A stretch of 64,000 bases of DNA from the NCBI GenBank assembly GCA_958510825.1, contig OY294049.1:27979707-28043706 (forward strand). The letters run 5' to 3'. A model generated the notes under the pieces. It saw only the letters and a program-made list of their open reading frames with translations, was not told where the DNA came from and made no database searches. The DNA is from Brachypterus glaber. Taxonomy: Eukaryota > Arthropoda > Insecta > Coleoptera > Kateretidae. Positions 10,680 to 21,239 of the stretch are shown piece after piece; positions within the stretch are counted from its first letter, which is position 1; the number at the start of each line of letters is the position of its first letter. A program made the translations under genes and the position numbers.

Positions 10680-11445
10680 ATTTTGGTTTGATTTGCTGTT
10701 TATCTTTGTGTAAAATGTCTTCTACCCCTCTGGTATCTACCTCTCCCTTTGTTGTTGAACTTTGACCAACAAACTGCCATTTTAGGACCACTTTTCCGAC
10801 ATTTATTACAACTGAAGGGAAATGCTTTAAATGATGATTCGCTTTCATTATCACTACTACTTTTCATATTTTTACCACTCATTTTTAACTCGTCGTCAAG
10901 TAATCTGGACTTAACAAAATCAAGCGTGTTATGACTGCATCATATTTTTCAGGCAAAGTCAGTAACAAATGACACACTTTGTCTGAATCATCAATTTTTA
11001 AGTCAGCATTTTCTAGTTCTCGTATTAGGGTATCAAACTTCAAAAAATGGTCTTCTAATTTTTCATTGTAGCCACATTTTAATTTTAACAACTTCTTTTT
11101 TAGGTATAGTTTTGAAAATACACTTTTTCTTTCGACTTTTTATCATTTGCTTCTCACTTTTTGCATCTTTTATCAAGTCTAAATGTTTATCAGTAATGCA
11201 CTGTACTATTATGGATCTAGCTTGAGGATCTTTCTGTTCAAAATTTTTTTTATCTGCTTGCTCTGTGTAGTCTGTTATATCTTTTTCTAGCGTAAATTTT
11301 ACCTGCCTTTCTTCCAATAAACAAGTTCAATAACTGAATTTCCAGTTATTGAAATTATCTGCCGATAGTTGTAGAGGATTGTGATTATTCATTTTTCTTT
11401 ATACTTGTTCACTTTCGTTAGCACTTTTTGTACTGGAGTCCATAA
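10680..11445 (-). pseudogene. Copia-type gag
   Basis: Minus-strand pieces in more than one frame. The segment at 11063-11317 begins EERQVKFTLEKDITDYTEQ and 10885-11091 contains LKLKCGYNEKLEDHFLKFD and VCHLLLTLPEKYDAV, characteristic of the copia gag (UBN2-like) region. A zinc knuckle follows near 10790-10830 as CNKCRKSGPKMAVC; the His of the CX2CX4HX4C pattern is Pro, so metal binding would be impaired. At least two frame changes break it. The start lies just inside the 5' LTR, near 11391. Confidence 0.85.
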
Positions 11446-11447
11446 CC
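11430..11447 (-). other. Primer binding site
   Basis: Directly inside the 5' LTR the minus strand reads AGGTTATGGACTCCAGTA. The GGTTATGG core is like the primer site of copia, which uses an internal fragment of initiator methionine tRNA. Confidence 0.7.
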
Positions 11448-11689
11448 TATTAGATATACTTGATTTAGCATATAGCCATTGATCTCATACTATCTAGTAA
11501 TACAAACAAACACAATTATCTATATTGTATTGTTTAACATTTATTTATAATTAGTAGAAGTAAGTATTAATAATAATAACAAAGTTAATATATTGTACGT
11601 GTGCGTTACTTCACAGATTAGTTGTTCATAACATGATGCACTATGGGTATTGCAGCGTTGCCTTAGAGTGCATATCATTATTCTAATAC
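11448..11689 (-). repeat. 5' LTR of the copia-type element
   Basis: This is the homologue of 8631-8894, in the same order and orientation. It has a deletion next to CACAGATTAGTTG and an additional ATTAATAAT stretch near 11567. The divergence between the LTRs gives a relative age for the insertion. Confidence 0.92.
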
Positions 11690-11725
11690 TAAACATTTAC
11701 AGAAAATCGTCTTTAAATATGCAAA

Positions 11726-11945
11726 GCTGTGCACAGATATTTTTACAGATTCACTGGTGAAATAACGGTCTGTTGCGTAGTGTCCTTTTTTTAAAGCAGT
11801 GGTTCTCAATAGGTTTTTATTATATAAGCTTCTTTACATAAGTAAGGCTGTGCACAGCTATTTTTAACGATTCACTGGTGAAATAAAGGTCTACTTTTGT
11901 AAAGCAGTGGTTCTCAATAAGTTTTTTTATATAAGTTTCCGTTAA
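11726..11945 (+). repeat. Tandem pair of about 120 bp with hAT-like ends
   Basis: GCTGTGCACAG...ATTCACTGGTGAAATAA at 11726 recurs at 11847. Each copy ends in CAGTGGTTCTCAATA (11797 and 11905), which is the terminal sequence common in Charlie-like hAT elements. These look like stacked fragments of a hAT end. Confidence 0.65.
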
Positions 11946-13385
11946 CCCCATCTTTGTTGTAAGTAATGATTTGAAATATGTGTAGCCAGCATAGTTTTTT
12001 GTTTAACAATACTATTAGATTAAATATTCTATTTATTAATTTATATTTATTATTATTTTTTTTTTCATTTTTTAATTTTACACTAGTTAACACGAAAAAT
12101 GTACCTAAATGTAAAAGTGTTTTCTAGACTAATTTTGGGTCGCTGAAAACTAAAAATAAATTTATTTTTTTTTCTCCAGATACATGCAGAAAACGTGTTT
12201 TGTGACTCTTTTTTCAGTTACTAGCAGAATTCTCGAAAACGGTTGATCCAACTAACATGAATTGAGTGGCATTATTTCAAAAGTTAAAAAATCCAATATA
12301 CCTACGTGTTAAGGATTTGTTAACTTTTGAAATAATGCTCCTCAATTGTATATTGTTCGAAGGACAGGTTCTTCTTCTTTCAGACGATATACTGTTTGTG
12401 TCAATCGGATTAAAATTTATTGGGTTGCAGGTGACGAAAGTCGAAAAAAGGTAGATTTTCTAACCTTTTTTGAAAATCAGTTATATTCAGTTTTTCCATG
12501 AAGATAAAAAAAAATTACTTTACATACTTTTAAGATTGCAGGTGACAGATAATTCTATAACAAAAATACAAAGCGTAAGTTTGCTTAAATCGGACGAAAA
12601 ATGTCGAAGTTATAGCATATTAAGTGAAGGCTGTCAATTTATAAGTAATAAATTACTGCGGAATTACTAGCCAAAATTACTAAAATTCAGTAATTATTTT
12701 AATTAATAAAAAATATCTGTGAGGGTTTGTTTAGGGTTAAAATAGAATCTCGCTGTCTTCGGTGGCTCGACCTACAAAACTATGTTCTTAATTTAAAGAC
12801 TACCTGTGTTGTTGCCGCTAACAGATATCGCGTAGGCTTGCAATTCGACGTGAAGGCTTAAAAACAAAAGCATAAACATTTTGATTAAGCTTTAAGACGC
12901 GCCAGGAATATAAAAAAAATGAACCGCTGTCTACTTTTGGATTTTTGATACGACTAAGCAAAAAATTATCATTAAACAGCTTTCATATTTAAGAGATAAC
13001 AAGATTTTTAATTATACTTTTATGGGCAAGTCATTCAGTCTTTTTATCAAACGTCAAGCGGAAAAAATATATCTGGAGATAACACTGGCCAGTCTTATAA
13101 GATTGCAGAGTTGCTTGAGCTAATTTTTAAAATTAATTAACTCTTACTTGAGTTAAAGGAAGAATCAACATCATTAGGGCTCGTGCACATATTAGGTACC
13201 ATTTTCGGGGGGCGGGGGTTCCCAAAATATTACTATCCATACCTAAGGAGTAGGTAAATTACCTTACTTGGGGAGTCTGAAAACTCGTACACAATTCCTT
13301 TACAATGGCGATTTCTCCCGTTAGATTAGACAGGGACAAAAGTTCTACCCAAAAAGGATAGAAGACATACATACACTCCCACTTC
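11946..13385. other. No gene recognised; minor repeats only
   Basis: AT-rich. GCAGGTGACGAAAG near 12428 and GCAGGTGACAGATA near 12538 may belong to a short dispersed repeat. G-rich GGGGGGCGGGGGTT lies near 13208. No coding or RNA gene is supported. Confidence 0.5.
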
Positions 13386-13389
13386 CACC

Positions 13390-13447
13390 CAACCAAACAA
13401 ATTCTGTATTTGTTCTTTGTTGAACAAATACAATATTTACTTGGCCG
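13390..13447. repeat. Hairpin, first of two related copies
   Basis: CAAACAAATTCTGTATTTGT pairs with ACAAATACAATATTTACTTG around a loop of a few bases. The same hairpin in longer form lies at 13557-13646, so this is a small repeated element. Confidence 0.7.
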
Positions 13448-13556
13448 GGCGAAAAGTGTAACTATTATTTTTATTAAAGAAATTACTGGCGCCATCTAAA
13501 TTTTAGTGGAATTATCTTATTCTACAGATTCACATTAGCTACGTTCGTGCCGCTCA

Positions 13557-13646
13557 GTGCAACACTTTCCGGGCAACCAAATAAATACTGTATTTGTTGT
13601 ATGAAAACAAATACAGTATTTATTTGATTGGCTGGAAAGTGTAGCA
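13557..13646. repeat. Hairpin, second copy, arms about 42 bp
   Basis: The left arm (starting GTGCAACACTTTCCGGGC, then CCAAATAAATACTGTATTTG) pairs with a right arm ending GGAAAGTGTAGCAC, around the loop GTATGA. It is a tiny foldback MITE related to 13390-13447. Confidence 0.8.
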
Positions 13647-13742
13647 CAAATGAGATAGAGATAGGGTAGACGTCTTTTGTTTCATAATTCTAGTTGTAGA
13701 GAGCTCCATTGTTAATCTACAATGAATGGTCTGCGGGATTTA

Positions 13743-14206
<464 letters not shown>

Positions 14207-14309
14207 TGTAAGCTATTTTATGTTTTTTTTAACAATTTTGCATATAATGCATATTTTTTGTTGCACTGTAATAAAATCGAAATACAATAATAAATATTAT
14301 TATATTACT

Positions 14310-14445
14310 CTGTAAGGAATGATTGGTAACTACAACTGGTTGTTGGATATCTAAAAGTATTATTATCTTAGAAAACAAGAATTAAGTAAATTCAAATCTA
14401 ACATGGTATGTGATTTAATTATACTGGTAATGGAAAAATAATACT
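14310..14445 (+). repeat. Head part of the 550-bp repeat unit
   Basis: This resembles 16270-16405: AATTAAGTAAATT...ATGTGAT...GGTAA-GGAAAAAT in the same order. Together with 15827-16246 it would make one complete unit, interrupted by about 1.4 kb of inserted sequence that includes the Tc1-like element. Confidence 0.55.
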
Positions 14446-14490
14446 TTTTTAAAGCCTAAAATTTGATATTAAATATACATATTATATTTA

Positions 14491-15189
14491 CAGTTCTTTC
14501 GGAAAAAAATGGGATGCAAAAAGAAACATGTAAGCCATTTTTTATTTTATACATTAAGTTTTTAAATATTAGGTTAAAATAATTTGACAAACCCAAAGTC
14601 AATTTGACTTAGTATCTAAATACTGTATTAAGAATAACTGGGTTATATTTTATTTTATAATATATTAATATTTTAAATTATATTGTAAATAATGTATTAT
14701 CACAGAAAAAATTGGTAAATATCATCCAAGCCCAGATACTAACCAAAAACAATTATGTGGCCCAGCAGTGGTAATAACTTAAGTACGTAATGTAAGAAAA
14801 TTGGCTATATTTATTGAATCCCTAACAGTAGAAAAATAATTCTGTCTTAGAGCATTAAAAAGTACAGTGTCTTGGTCTTCGGTAGTTTTCTTTGGTCTAC
14901 CGGAACCATCTTTTCTTGTTATGTTTTGTTCCGTTTCCGATTTCTTTTTTATTCGACCCACAGTACTTCTTGATACTCTCGTTTAAACAGCTAATTCTCT
15001 TATACTTTTCCCATTTTTCAAATAAGTTGCTATAATAGATTATTCGAAGGAACTTTATTGAGAAAGTAAAATTTGATATTAATGTCAAATAAATAAACAA
15101 ATAAAAGTCAAATTTTATGAACATCAAAATTGACAAGTTTTAATTAAACAAGACTATTTTTAGTGTCCCACTTTTTTCCGAAAGAACCG
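14491..15189 (-). mobile_element. Tc1/mariner-like element, deleted, 699 bp
   Basis: Terminal inverted repeats CAGTTCTTTCGGAAAAAAAT (left) and the complement of CGGTTCTTTCGGAAAAAAGT (right) are flanked by TA on both sides (14489-14490 and 15190-15191). The minus strand encodes the N-terminal DNA-binding part of a transposase. The DDE catalytic half is absent, so the copy is an internal deletion derivative. Confidence 0.88.
14779..15041 (-). pseudogene. Tc1-like transposase N-terminal fragment
   Basis: The minus-strand frame reads ATYLKNGKSIRELAV, a TAA stop, then TRVSRSTVGRIKKKSETEQN and GSGRPKKTTEDQDTVLF. These are the paired helix-turn-helix and GRPKKTT linker typical of Tc1 transposases. 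The stop codon inside the first helix-turn-helix and the loss of everything after about residue 90 make it non-functional. Confidence 0.85.
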
Positions 15190-15338
15190 TAACAGGTTGA
15201 CTGCCAAGCTGATTTTCGCGTCCTTGCCATCATATGTTTTGTGACCCATATAGGTGCACAGCAGTAGGTACTCTCCATTGGCCAATTGTGCACCTATTTG
15301 GTGCACAGCACGCGATGAAATAAATCATACTGCGTGTC

Positions 15339-15470
15339 CTATATTGCCCTACTACGCTAGAAAGCAGTAACTCTATTTGTCGCATAGCAGCGTTTTCAAA
15401 ATATTACATTAGAGTTGACGTGAAAACGTTGCTATGGAGTTACTGCTTTCTAGCGTAGTAGGGCAGTATA
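15339..15470. repeat. Hairpin element, about 55-bp arms
   Basis: CCTACTACGCTAGAAAGCAG (about 15347) pairs with CTGCTTTCTAGCGTAGTAGG (about 15443). Pairing continues inwards through ATAGCAGCGTTTTCA and TGAAAACGTTGCTAT. The loop is about 22 bases. It is probably a small MITE. Confidence 0.85.
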
Positions 15471-15826
15471 GGTCCACGGTTTAAGGATTTGATATAGGAA
15501 ACTTACTCGTTGGACCCCTGAGACCAACATTTTAAATTTAGCTTATTTTTTTTGGCTGATTTTATTGATGAGGCCATGAGTACCACTTTGGGCTACACGT
15601 CATATTTGACGTATTGCTAAAACACGTCAAAAGATTGATAAAAAGCATAATAATAAAATATAACGATTTAACAAAAAAATACACCATGACCAGAAAGGCT
15701 GATTCGGGTATTTCATGGCAAATATTGGTGCACATGGCAGTCAACCTGTAATAATTAGGTATTTCGTGGCGTGTTGGACAATATAGAATATTAGAGGGAA
15801 AACTGTGTAGGTAAAGCACTCTACTA

Positions 15827-16796
15827 ATATTAAATTTTAGGCTTTATAATTATAATATTATATTATAAGATAACTATGGTTTTATCCCAATAAGTAGCTA
15901 ATAACTAAAAACCAGTTAAGAATAATTTTGTATTAGTTTTTTCTGGTCCTATGCCTGTTTAAAAGTTAATTGATACATTTTTATCCTAATGGTTTATGAT
16001 AATTAAATAAAACTTAACCAGATAATCTTCATGTTAAAACAATGTACAGCAACAAAAATAATTTAAATACAAACATAAAAAAAACACATGACTTTCGAAT
16101 TTAATACAACAGGGACGCATAATCCTTGGAAATAGTCACTTAATCACAAAATGAGAAAAATCTAGATATCACTGAAACATTGAAAAAATAAATGAACACC
16201 GACGGATGTAATCACATTCCCACCCTGTAAGTAAGTAAGTTGTAACTATACATGAACGCTAATATGTAATTACTATTGTAATAGTTCACTTATTTCCAAA
16301 GGGGCGTAACTTAAGCTTTCTTATCTTATCAACCAGAAATTAAGTAAATTTAAATTTGACATATTATGTGATCTTACTATCTTGGTAACGGAAAAATATA
16401 ATAAATATTAATTTTTAGACTTTATGAGGTTACTATATAGTTATATTCCAGTAAGTAATAACTAAAAACCGATATTTAAAATGATTTTGTCTATTTGGGG
16501 GCTCACTCATTTAAAAGCAAATTGATACATTTTTACCAAATTGTTTATGATAATTAAATATACCTGAACCAGATAATCATCATGTTAAAACAATTTACAG
16601 CAACAAAGATAATTAAAGTGCAAACTATTAAAAAACGCATGACTTTCGATTTTAAAACAACAGGGACGCATTATCCTTGGAAACACACACTTAATCACAA
16701 AATGAAAAAATCTAGATATCACTGAAACATTGAAAAAACAAATGAACACCGGTGGATGCAATCACATTCCCACCCTGTAAGTAAGTGAGTGGTAAC
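15827..16796 (+). repeat. 550-bp repeat, one partial and one full copy in tandem
   Basis: 15827-16246 and 16404-16796 are homologous throughout, with shared landmarks CATGACTTTCGA, CAACAGGGACGCAT, CTAGATATCACTGAAACATT and CACATTCCCACCCTGTAAGT. The offset is 550 bp. The intervening 16247-16403 corresponds to the head segment at 14310-14445. Many substitutions separate the copies. No coding capacity. Confidence 0.85.
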
Positions 16797-16927
16797 ATTA
16801 CCAGCCCAGTAAGAGATGTTCGCGGTGTACCAGTATCAAAGCGCTCAGGAGGAACTAACGATATACAGTTCTAAGTTTGTTTTTTAACTTCTACTTTTTT
16901 AGTAGTCCAATCCGCGATACCACGCGT

Positions 16928-16933
16928 CACGTG
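16928..16933. promoter_or_regulatory. E-box CACGTG upstream of exon candidate
   Basis: CACGTG lies within CGCGTCACGTGTCATC, about 130 bp upstream of the ATG at 17064. Function is inferred only from the motif and its position. Confidence 0.25.
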
Positions 16934-17063
16934 TCATCACTTTCGATTTTCATTTTTTTTTTCTTATTTCGCTTTAATTCTTTTTCTGCAGGACCTTTGT
17001 GTAGTGGATTGTTAAATGTTTAATTTTGAAGTTTTTTGTTATTTTGAGTGATTGTGTGTAAAA

Positions 17064-17163
17064 ATGGAGAAAAATTTTGTGAATGAGAATTATACTGTCG
17101 TTCCGCGCAGGGTTTCAAATCCTTTAGTAAAACAAAGTAAAATTAATGACATTATAGAAGAGG
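17064..17163 (+). CDS. Candidate first coding exon, unknown protein
   Basis: An ATG at 17064 (context AAAAATGG) opens 33 codons beginning MEKNFVNENYTVVPRRVSNP and ending NDIIEE. It stops at a good splice donor (G|GTGAGT at 17163/17164), leaving phase 1. An in-frame TGA lies a few codons upstream, so this ATG would be the start. A pyrimidine-rich tract ending in CAG at about 16991 could be the acceptor that begins this exon in 5' UTR. The composition is less AT-biased and more charged than neighbouring random frames. No domain is recognised. A phase-compatible join to the exon candidate at 20639-20881 is possible through AG near 20619, but that acceptor is weak. It could equally be a chance frame. 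Confidence 0.4.
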
Positions 17164-17164
17164 G

Positions 17165-17875
17165 TGAGTTATAAAAAATCGACCATAATAAGGGATAGTT
17201 TTGACTTAACGTTTTCTTTTTTGTTTTTAATACCAATAATTTTTTTTTGCCAAAATTTTATTATATTTAGATTTTATTCCGCTTTTTTTTCTTTTTTTTT
17301 AAATTTTATATATTTATACAGGCCTACAAATTTAAACATTTTTTGGCTCTTTGGATTAAATTCTTATTTTTATATGTAGTTTGGTGCGATGATTTTAAAA
17401 AGTTCATCATATTTTTTTTACACAAGGTTTAATTCTAGAAGATTTGTTAAAAAAATAAAATAATATTATGTTAATCTTAAATTATAATAAAAAAATTTAA
17501 TCTACAAAAAATAAATAGGTATAAATAAATGATATGAACCTCAGAAAGCCTTTTGGTATTTTTTTCTTTTATCTTTGAGGGTTTTATTTGGCCGTTTTCT
17601 CTTACAAATCCTGAATAAGGGTAAGTGCAAAAATTTGTCAATGCTACTAGCTTAAAAAAAATATATATTTGGAAAGAAATTTGACGCTACCTACTCTAAC
17701 TCGAATATAAATTTATATAATTTTTTATGAGAAAATATTAAAATCAGAATCTGAAAATAAATATTTGATTATTTAATTAGTGATAATTTTTGACATTTCG
17801 GCTTTATATAAAAAACACTTATGCCCCTAAATTATATACCAAATACTTTTTCAGAGCAAAAAAAAAATGTCAGTC
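17165..17875. other. AT-rich, possibly intronic
   Basis: T- and A-rich with no repeat or open frame of note. It would be intron if the exon at 17064 is real. Confidence 0.4.
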
Positions 17876-17905
17876 GATCGATCGATCGGGCGATCGGTCT
17901 ATCCG
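17876..17905. repeat. GATC/CGAT-rich short repeat
   Basis: GTCGATCGATCGATCGGGCG and following CGATCGGTC form a short run of GATC units just upstream of the 100-bp minisatellite. Confidence 0.7.
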
Positions 17906-18065
17906 GAAAAATTTTGTGCACGATAACTTAAGAACGCTTTAAGCTAGAGACTTGAAATTTGTCATACAGATATGTTACCAAAAGTTCTCCCTCGGGATTA
18001 TTTTTGGTGAACACTGGGGTGCACCAAGGGGGGAAAATGGGGGAAAAATACATTTTTTTTAGAAA

Positions 18066-18575
18066 AATTTGAAAATTGCCCCGGAGGGTGTGAGGGGGTA
18101 AATATTTTTAAATATTTTCAATATTTTCATCAAAATTGGTATATAACGGGTTTTTGGGGTCGACGAATATGAATCTGATAATATATTTTTTTCTAATTTC
18201 ACCCCCTGAGGGGTGGGGTGTAGTTTTTGTGATAACTAGTATATCGGGTTTTTAAGGTTGCTGAAAGTGAATCTGATAATGAAAAAATTCTGAATCAACC
18301 CTGGGGGGGGGTAGTTTTTGTGAAAATTGGTATTTTGGGGTTTTAAAGGTTGCTAAAACTAAATCTTATAATAATATTTTTCTAATTTTACCCCCTGAGG
18401 GGTGGGGGTAGTTTTTGTGAAAATTTGTATATTGGGGTTTTTAAGATTTCTGAAATACAATCTGATAATAAAAAAAAATCTAACTCCACCCTATAAGAGC
18501 CGGGGGGTAGTTTTCGTAAAAATTGGTATAATTTTAAGGTTGTTAAAACTGAATCTGATAACAAAAATCCATTTT
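18066..18575 (+). repeat. Minisatellite, about five 100-bp units
   Basis: Each unit has a G-rich block (CCCCTGAGGGGTGGGGGTAG), then TTTTTGTGAAAATTGGTAT, then GGGTTTTTAAGGTTGCTGAA and GAATCTGATAAT. Units begin near 18070, 18205, 18295, 18395 and 18495 and differ from one another by many changes. A reversed relative lies near 19340-19400 (ATCAGACTCAGTTTTAGCGA). Confidence 0.85.
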
Positions 18576-19884
18576 ACGAAGGTGAAAAATGGGAAAGCTT
18601 TTTTACTGGGCAGTGTATTTTTATTTATCTTTCTTCCGAAAATTTATGTAATAAATTTTCGTGATGTTAAATAATTATTGACACTTAACGCTTTTTAGAA
18701 TTTATTTATTTATTTATCTATTATTTTAATTTACCTATGAATTTAATTATAATTAAATTCGCAAAAGTGATGGCTTAAGTCTGTTAAAAGTTTGTATAGT
18801 TACTATTATAACTAAAAAAAAAAATAACGAATTATTTAAAAAAAAATTAAATAGATTCAATTACAAATTTTATATTAAATAGGTAATAAAATATAATTCC
18901 TACTTATTAACTAATTATACCGTAGGTTGTAAAGTGCTTTTTCATTTGACACCTTGGAAAAAATACCTGACATACTTTTTACATATAAACTTCATTTAAA
19001 TAAATGTATCTAGGTCATAGATAAAATAGTCAAAAAAATCTTCGCTCAGATATTTGATTTAACCGATTTTTTCGCAATATGTACAAATATGCATAAAATT
19101 TATTGAATTTAATTTAATTTTTATTAGCTTTTGATTAATAAAAGCACTTTTATTTGGAAAATGCTAGAAATAAAATTTTATCTAAGAAGCAATCTCAGTT
19201 TAAACGCGTGAGTTATTTGACAGAAAGCTTAGTATTTATTATTAATGAGACTATAGTTTAGTTGGATTCGTCCCAATTTTTATTACAATATTGTAAACAT
19301 TAAAAAATTATTAACCACAAGGGTAGAGATTGACAAATTTTATTATCAGACTCAGTTTTAGCGACCTCAAAATCCTCTAAGTACTAATTTTCACGAAAAT
19401 ATTGTAAGGGAAAGTTCAATTATTACGTAACGCAAATTGTACCAAAATTCATACACTTAATACCCCGGTTCTTGCGTTATTTAAGGCTGTAGAGATTTTA
19501 TTTCACAATTTTTAAATATTTAAATTTTTTTCATAAATATATAAATAAATATTTCTGTCCGTTTTTGAGAACAAGTACTAGAGGCATCTGTGCCATTTGG
19601 CAAATAACGAATTTTCTAGAAAAAAAAAATCCAAACAAAACAAAACTGACAATTTATAAGCAGTTTTAAAGTTATTTTCTTGCAAAATATTTTTTTTAAA
19701 CTATGTTTTATAAAAGCGTGGATAACTCGTTTTCGAAAAAAGTGCCTTTTTCCTATACGAACTTTTTTCTTGTGAAGTTACTCCAGCGAAGTTTTAAGTT
19801 TTTGTTTTGTACGCCTCTTTTGTTATCACCATTTTTCATTCGTAAATAATAAAATTACAATAAAACATATGGTTAAGTGCACAT
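18576..19884. other. No gene recognised
   Basis: AT-rich. The only recognisable piece is a single reverse-oriented unit of the 18-kb minisatellite at about 19335-19405. Confidence 0.5.
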
Positions 19885-19885
19885 T

Positions 19886-20518
19886 GAAGGTTCCGTACTT
19901 TTTTGATATTTTTTTCTTTTTCATTCCTGTACCTCCAAGAGCTCTACATAGCCGTAGCTCAAAAATGTATATGCTATTTTATGTAGAATTATTTGAGTAT
20001 TCTTTTCATACTATAATTATCTAATTATAATCAGTATGCGAGTTTTCGATAAAAAATATGGATTTTATTCGAGCCCCCTTACTTCACCCTGATGCACTTC
20101 TCTAAAGTTATCCTTAAAATTTATTTCATTTTTATCAACCATATATTTTTTTATCTTTCATAGTTTTTAAGGTAGAAGGGAGGGGCATACAAAAAATTAA
20201 GCATTTTAGAAAAAATTTGCAGTCAAAAAGAAAGTTATTATTTTTTATCTATTTTTAAATTGTGAAATAAAATTCCTTTCATTTGATACCCAACTCGATA
20301 GAGTATATAAAAAAATTGTTATGAATTAATTTTCTACTATTTGGCAAAAAAAATATTCTAAAAAAATATTTTACCTGGTAATGCAATCTACTTGTAACCC
20401 AACTTTTAGATTCCGAGGTTATGTAGTTCATGAGATAAGCGGCTAACAGACGGACGGACAGACATCTGAGCCATGCTTTAAGGTTCCGTTTTTGTTTTGT
20501 TTTTAGTACGGAACCCTA
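19886..20518. mobile_element. Terminal-repeat element with GGTTCCGTAC ends
   Basis: AGGTTCCGTACTTTTTTG at about 19887 faces AGTACGGAACCCT ending at about 20518. Near the right end lie GACGGACGGACAGACATC and an internal AAGGTTCCGTTTTTG. This end sequence is common in dispersed insect repeats. No coding capacity; the superfamily is not determined. Confidence 0.6.
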
Positions 20519-20638
20519 AAAATGTGTAAATTCATGAAATAAACATTAAATAACGTTAAATCGAAACTAATCCGCATCCGCTTGATTCACAATTCCAATG
20601 AATTCTAAAAATTCAAAGATCCGTCCAAATCCGAAACA

Positions 20639-20881
20639 ATGGATTCCAACGCCAGTACGGACACAGCTGTCGTCGCGACGCCCAATGACTCAGTCACCAA
20701 TAAAACGGCCATTGATGAACGTTTGGCGGCTCGCCGAAAATCTCTGGTGCCCATGTCCAGTATGGAGGAGGAGAATCTCCGAGAACGCTTGCATATTGCT
20801 CATCTGAAATTGTGCGCGGAAATTGTCAATCGGGAACTGAAACATACTAAGGATTCCTTCAGGAAGATCTTCCAGTCTAGG
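20639..20881 (+). CDS. Candidate coding exon, unknown protein
   Basis: Eighty-one codons run from ATG at 20639 to AGG at 20881, directly followed by the donor GTAAGT, so the exon would end in phase 0. The product is soluble-looking: a Ser/Thr-rich N-terminus (MDSNASTDTAVVATPNDSVT), then a charged probably helical stretch (IDERLAARRKSLVP, SMEEENLRERLHIAHLKL, EIVNRELKHTKDSFRKIFQS). The composition and GC-rich third positions contrast sharply with the surrounding DNA. An in-frame TAA upstream supports ATG as start if there is no splice. An upstream ATG at 20598 opens an overlapping frame of 69 codons. I do not recognise the family. It begins about 120 bp after a repeat, and no second exon was found. 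Confidence 0.55.
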
Positions 20882-21239
20882 GTAAGTGAATTAAATTTAC
20901 ACAGAAAAAGTTTCTTTAATCAAATAATTATATTCTATAAGTTAGGAAATTTGTTCTCTTAGAAATATTGTTTTCGACTAAAACTGATTTTCTTTAACGA
21001 AAGTTTCGTTACGAAACCAGTATTTTTTATTTACGAATTTATATTAGTTTCCTTTTAGATTTCAATATTTTTAAAGTTTATTCTTGAAATAAAAATATTT
21101 GTTTTATTTAAATAAGTAATATTCTTTAGGAAGATAATTTTTATATTTTCATCCAAGAAATATGCATTATTTCAACGTAAAACTAGAAATATTGACTAAA
21201 TTATATTAAAAAAATGCATTATTCTTTAAATGATTGGAA

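Larger units (their letters stand above)
8631..11689 (-). mobile_element. Copia-type LTR retrotransposon, internally deleted
   Basis: Two homologous LTRs (8631-8894 and 11448-11689) bracket minus-strand gag, protease, integrase and the start of RT. A GGTTATGG-type primer site lies inside the right (5') LTR and a purine-rich tract precedes the left (3') LTR. The domain order protease-integrase-RT is that of Ty1/copia. At about 3.06 kb it is well short of a usual copia element because nearly all of RT and RNase H is missing. Flanks read CTAAG on the left and CTAAA on the right, a possible decayed 5-bp target duplication. Confidence 0.93.
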
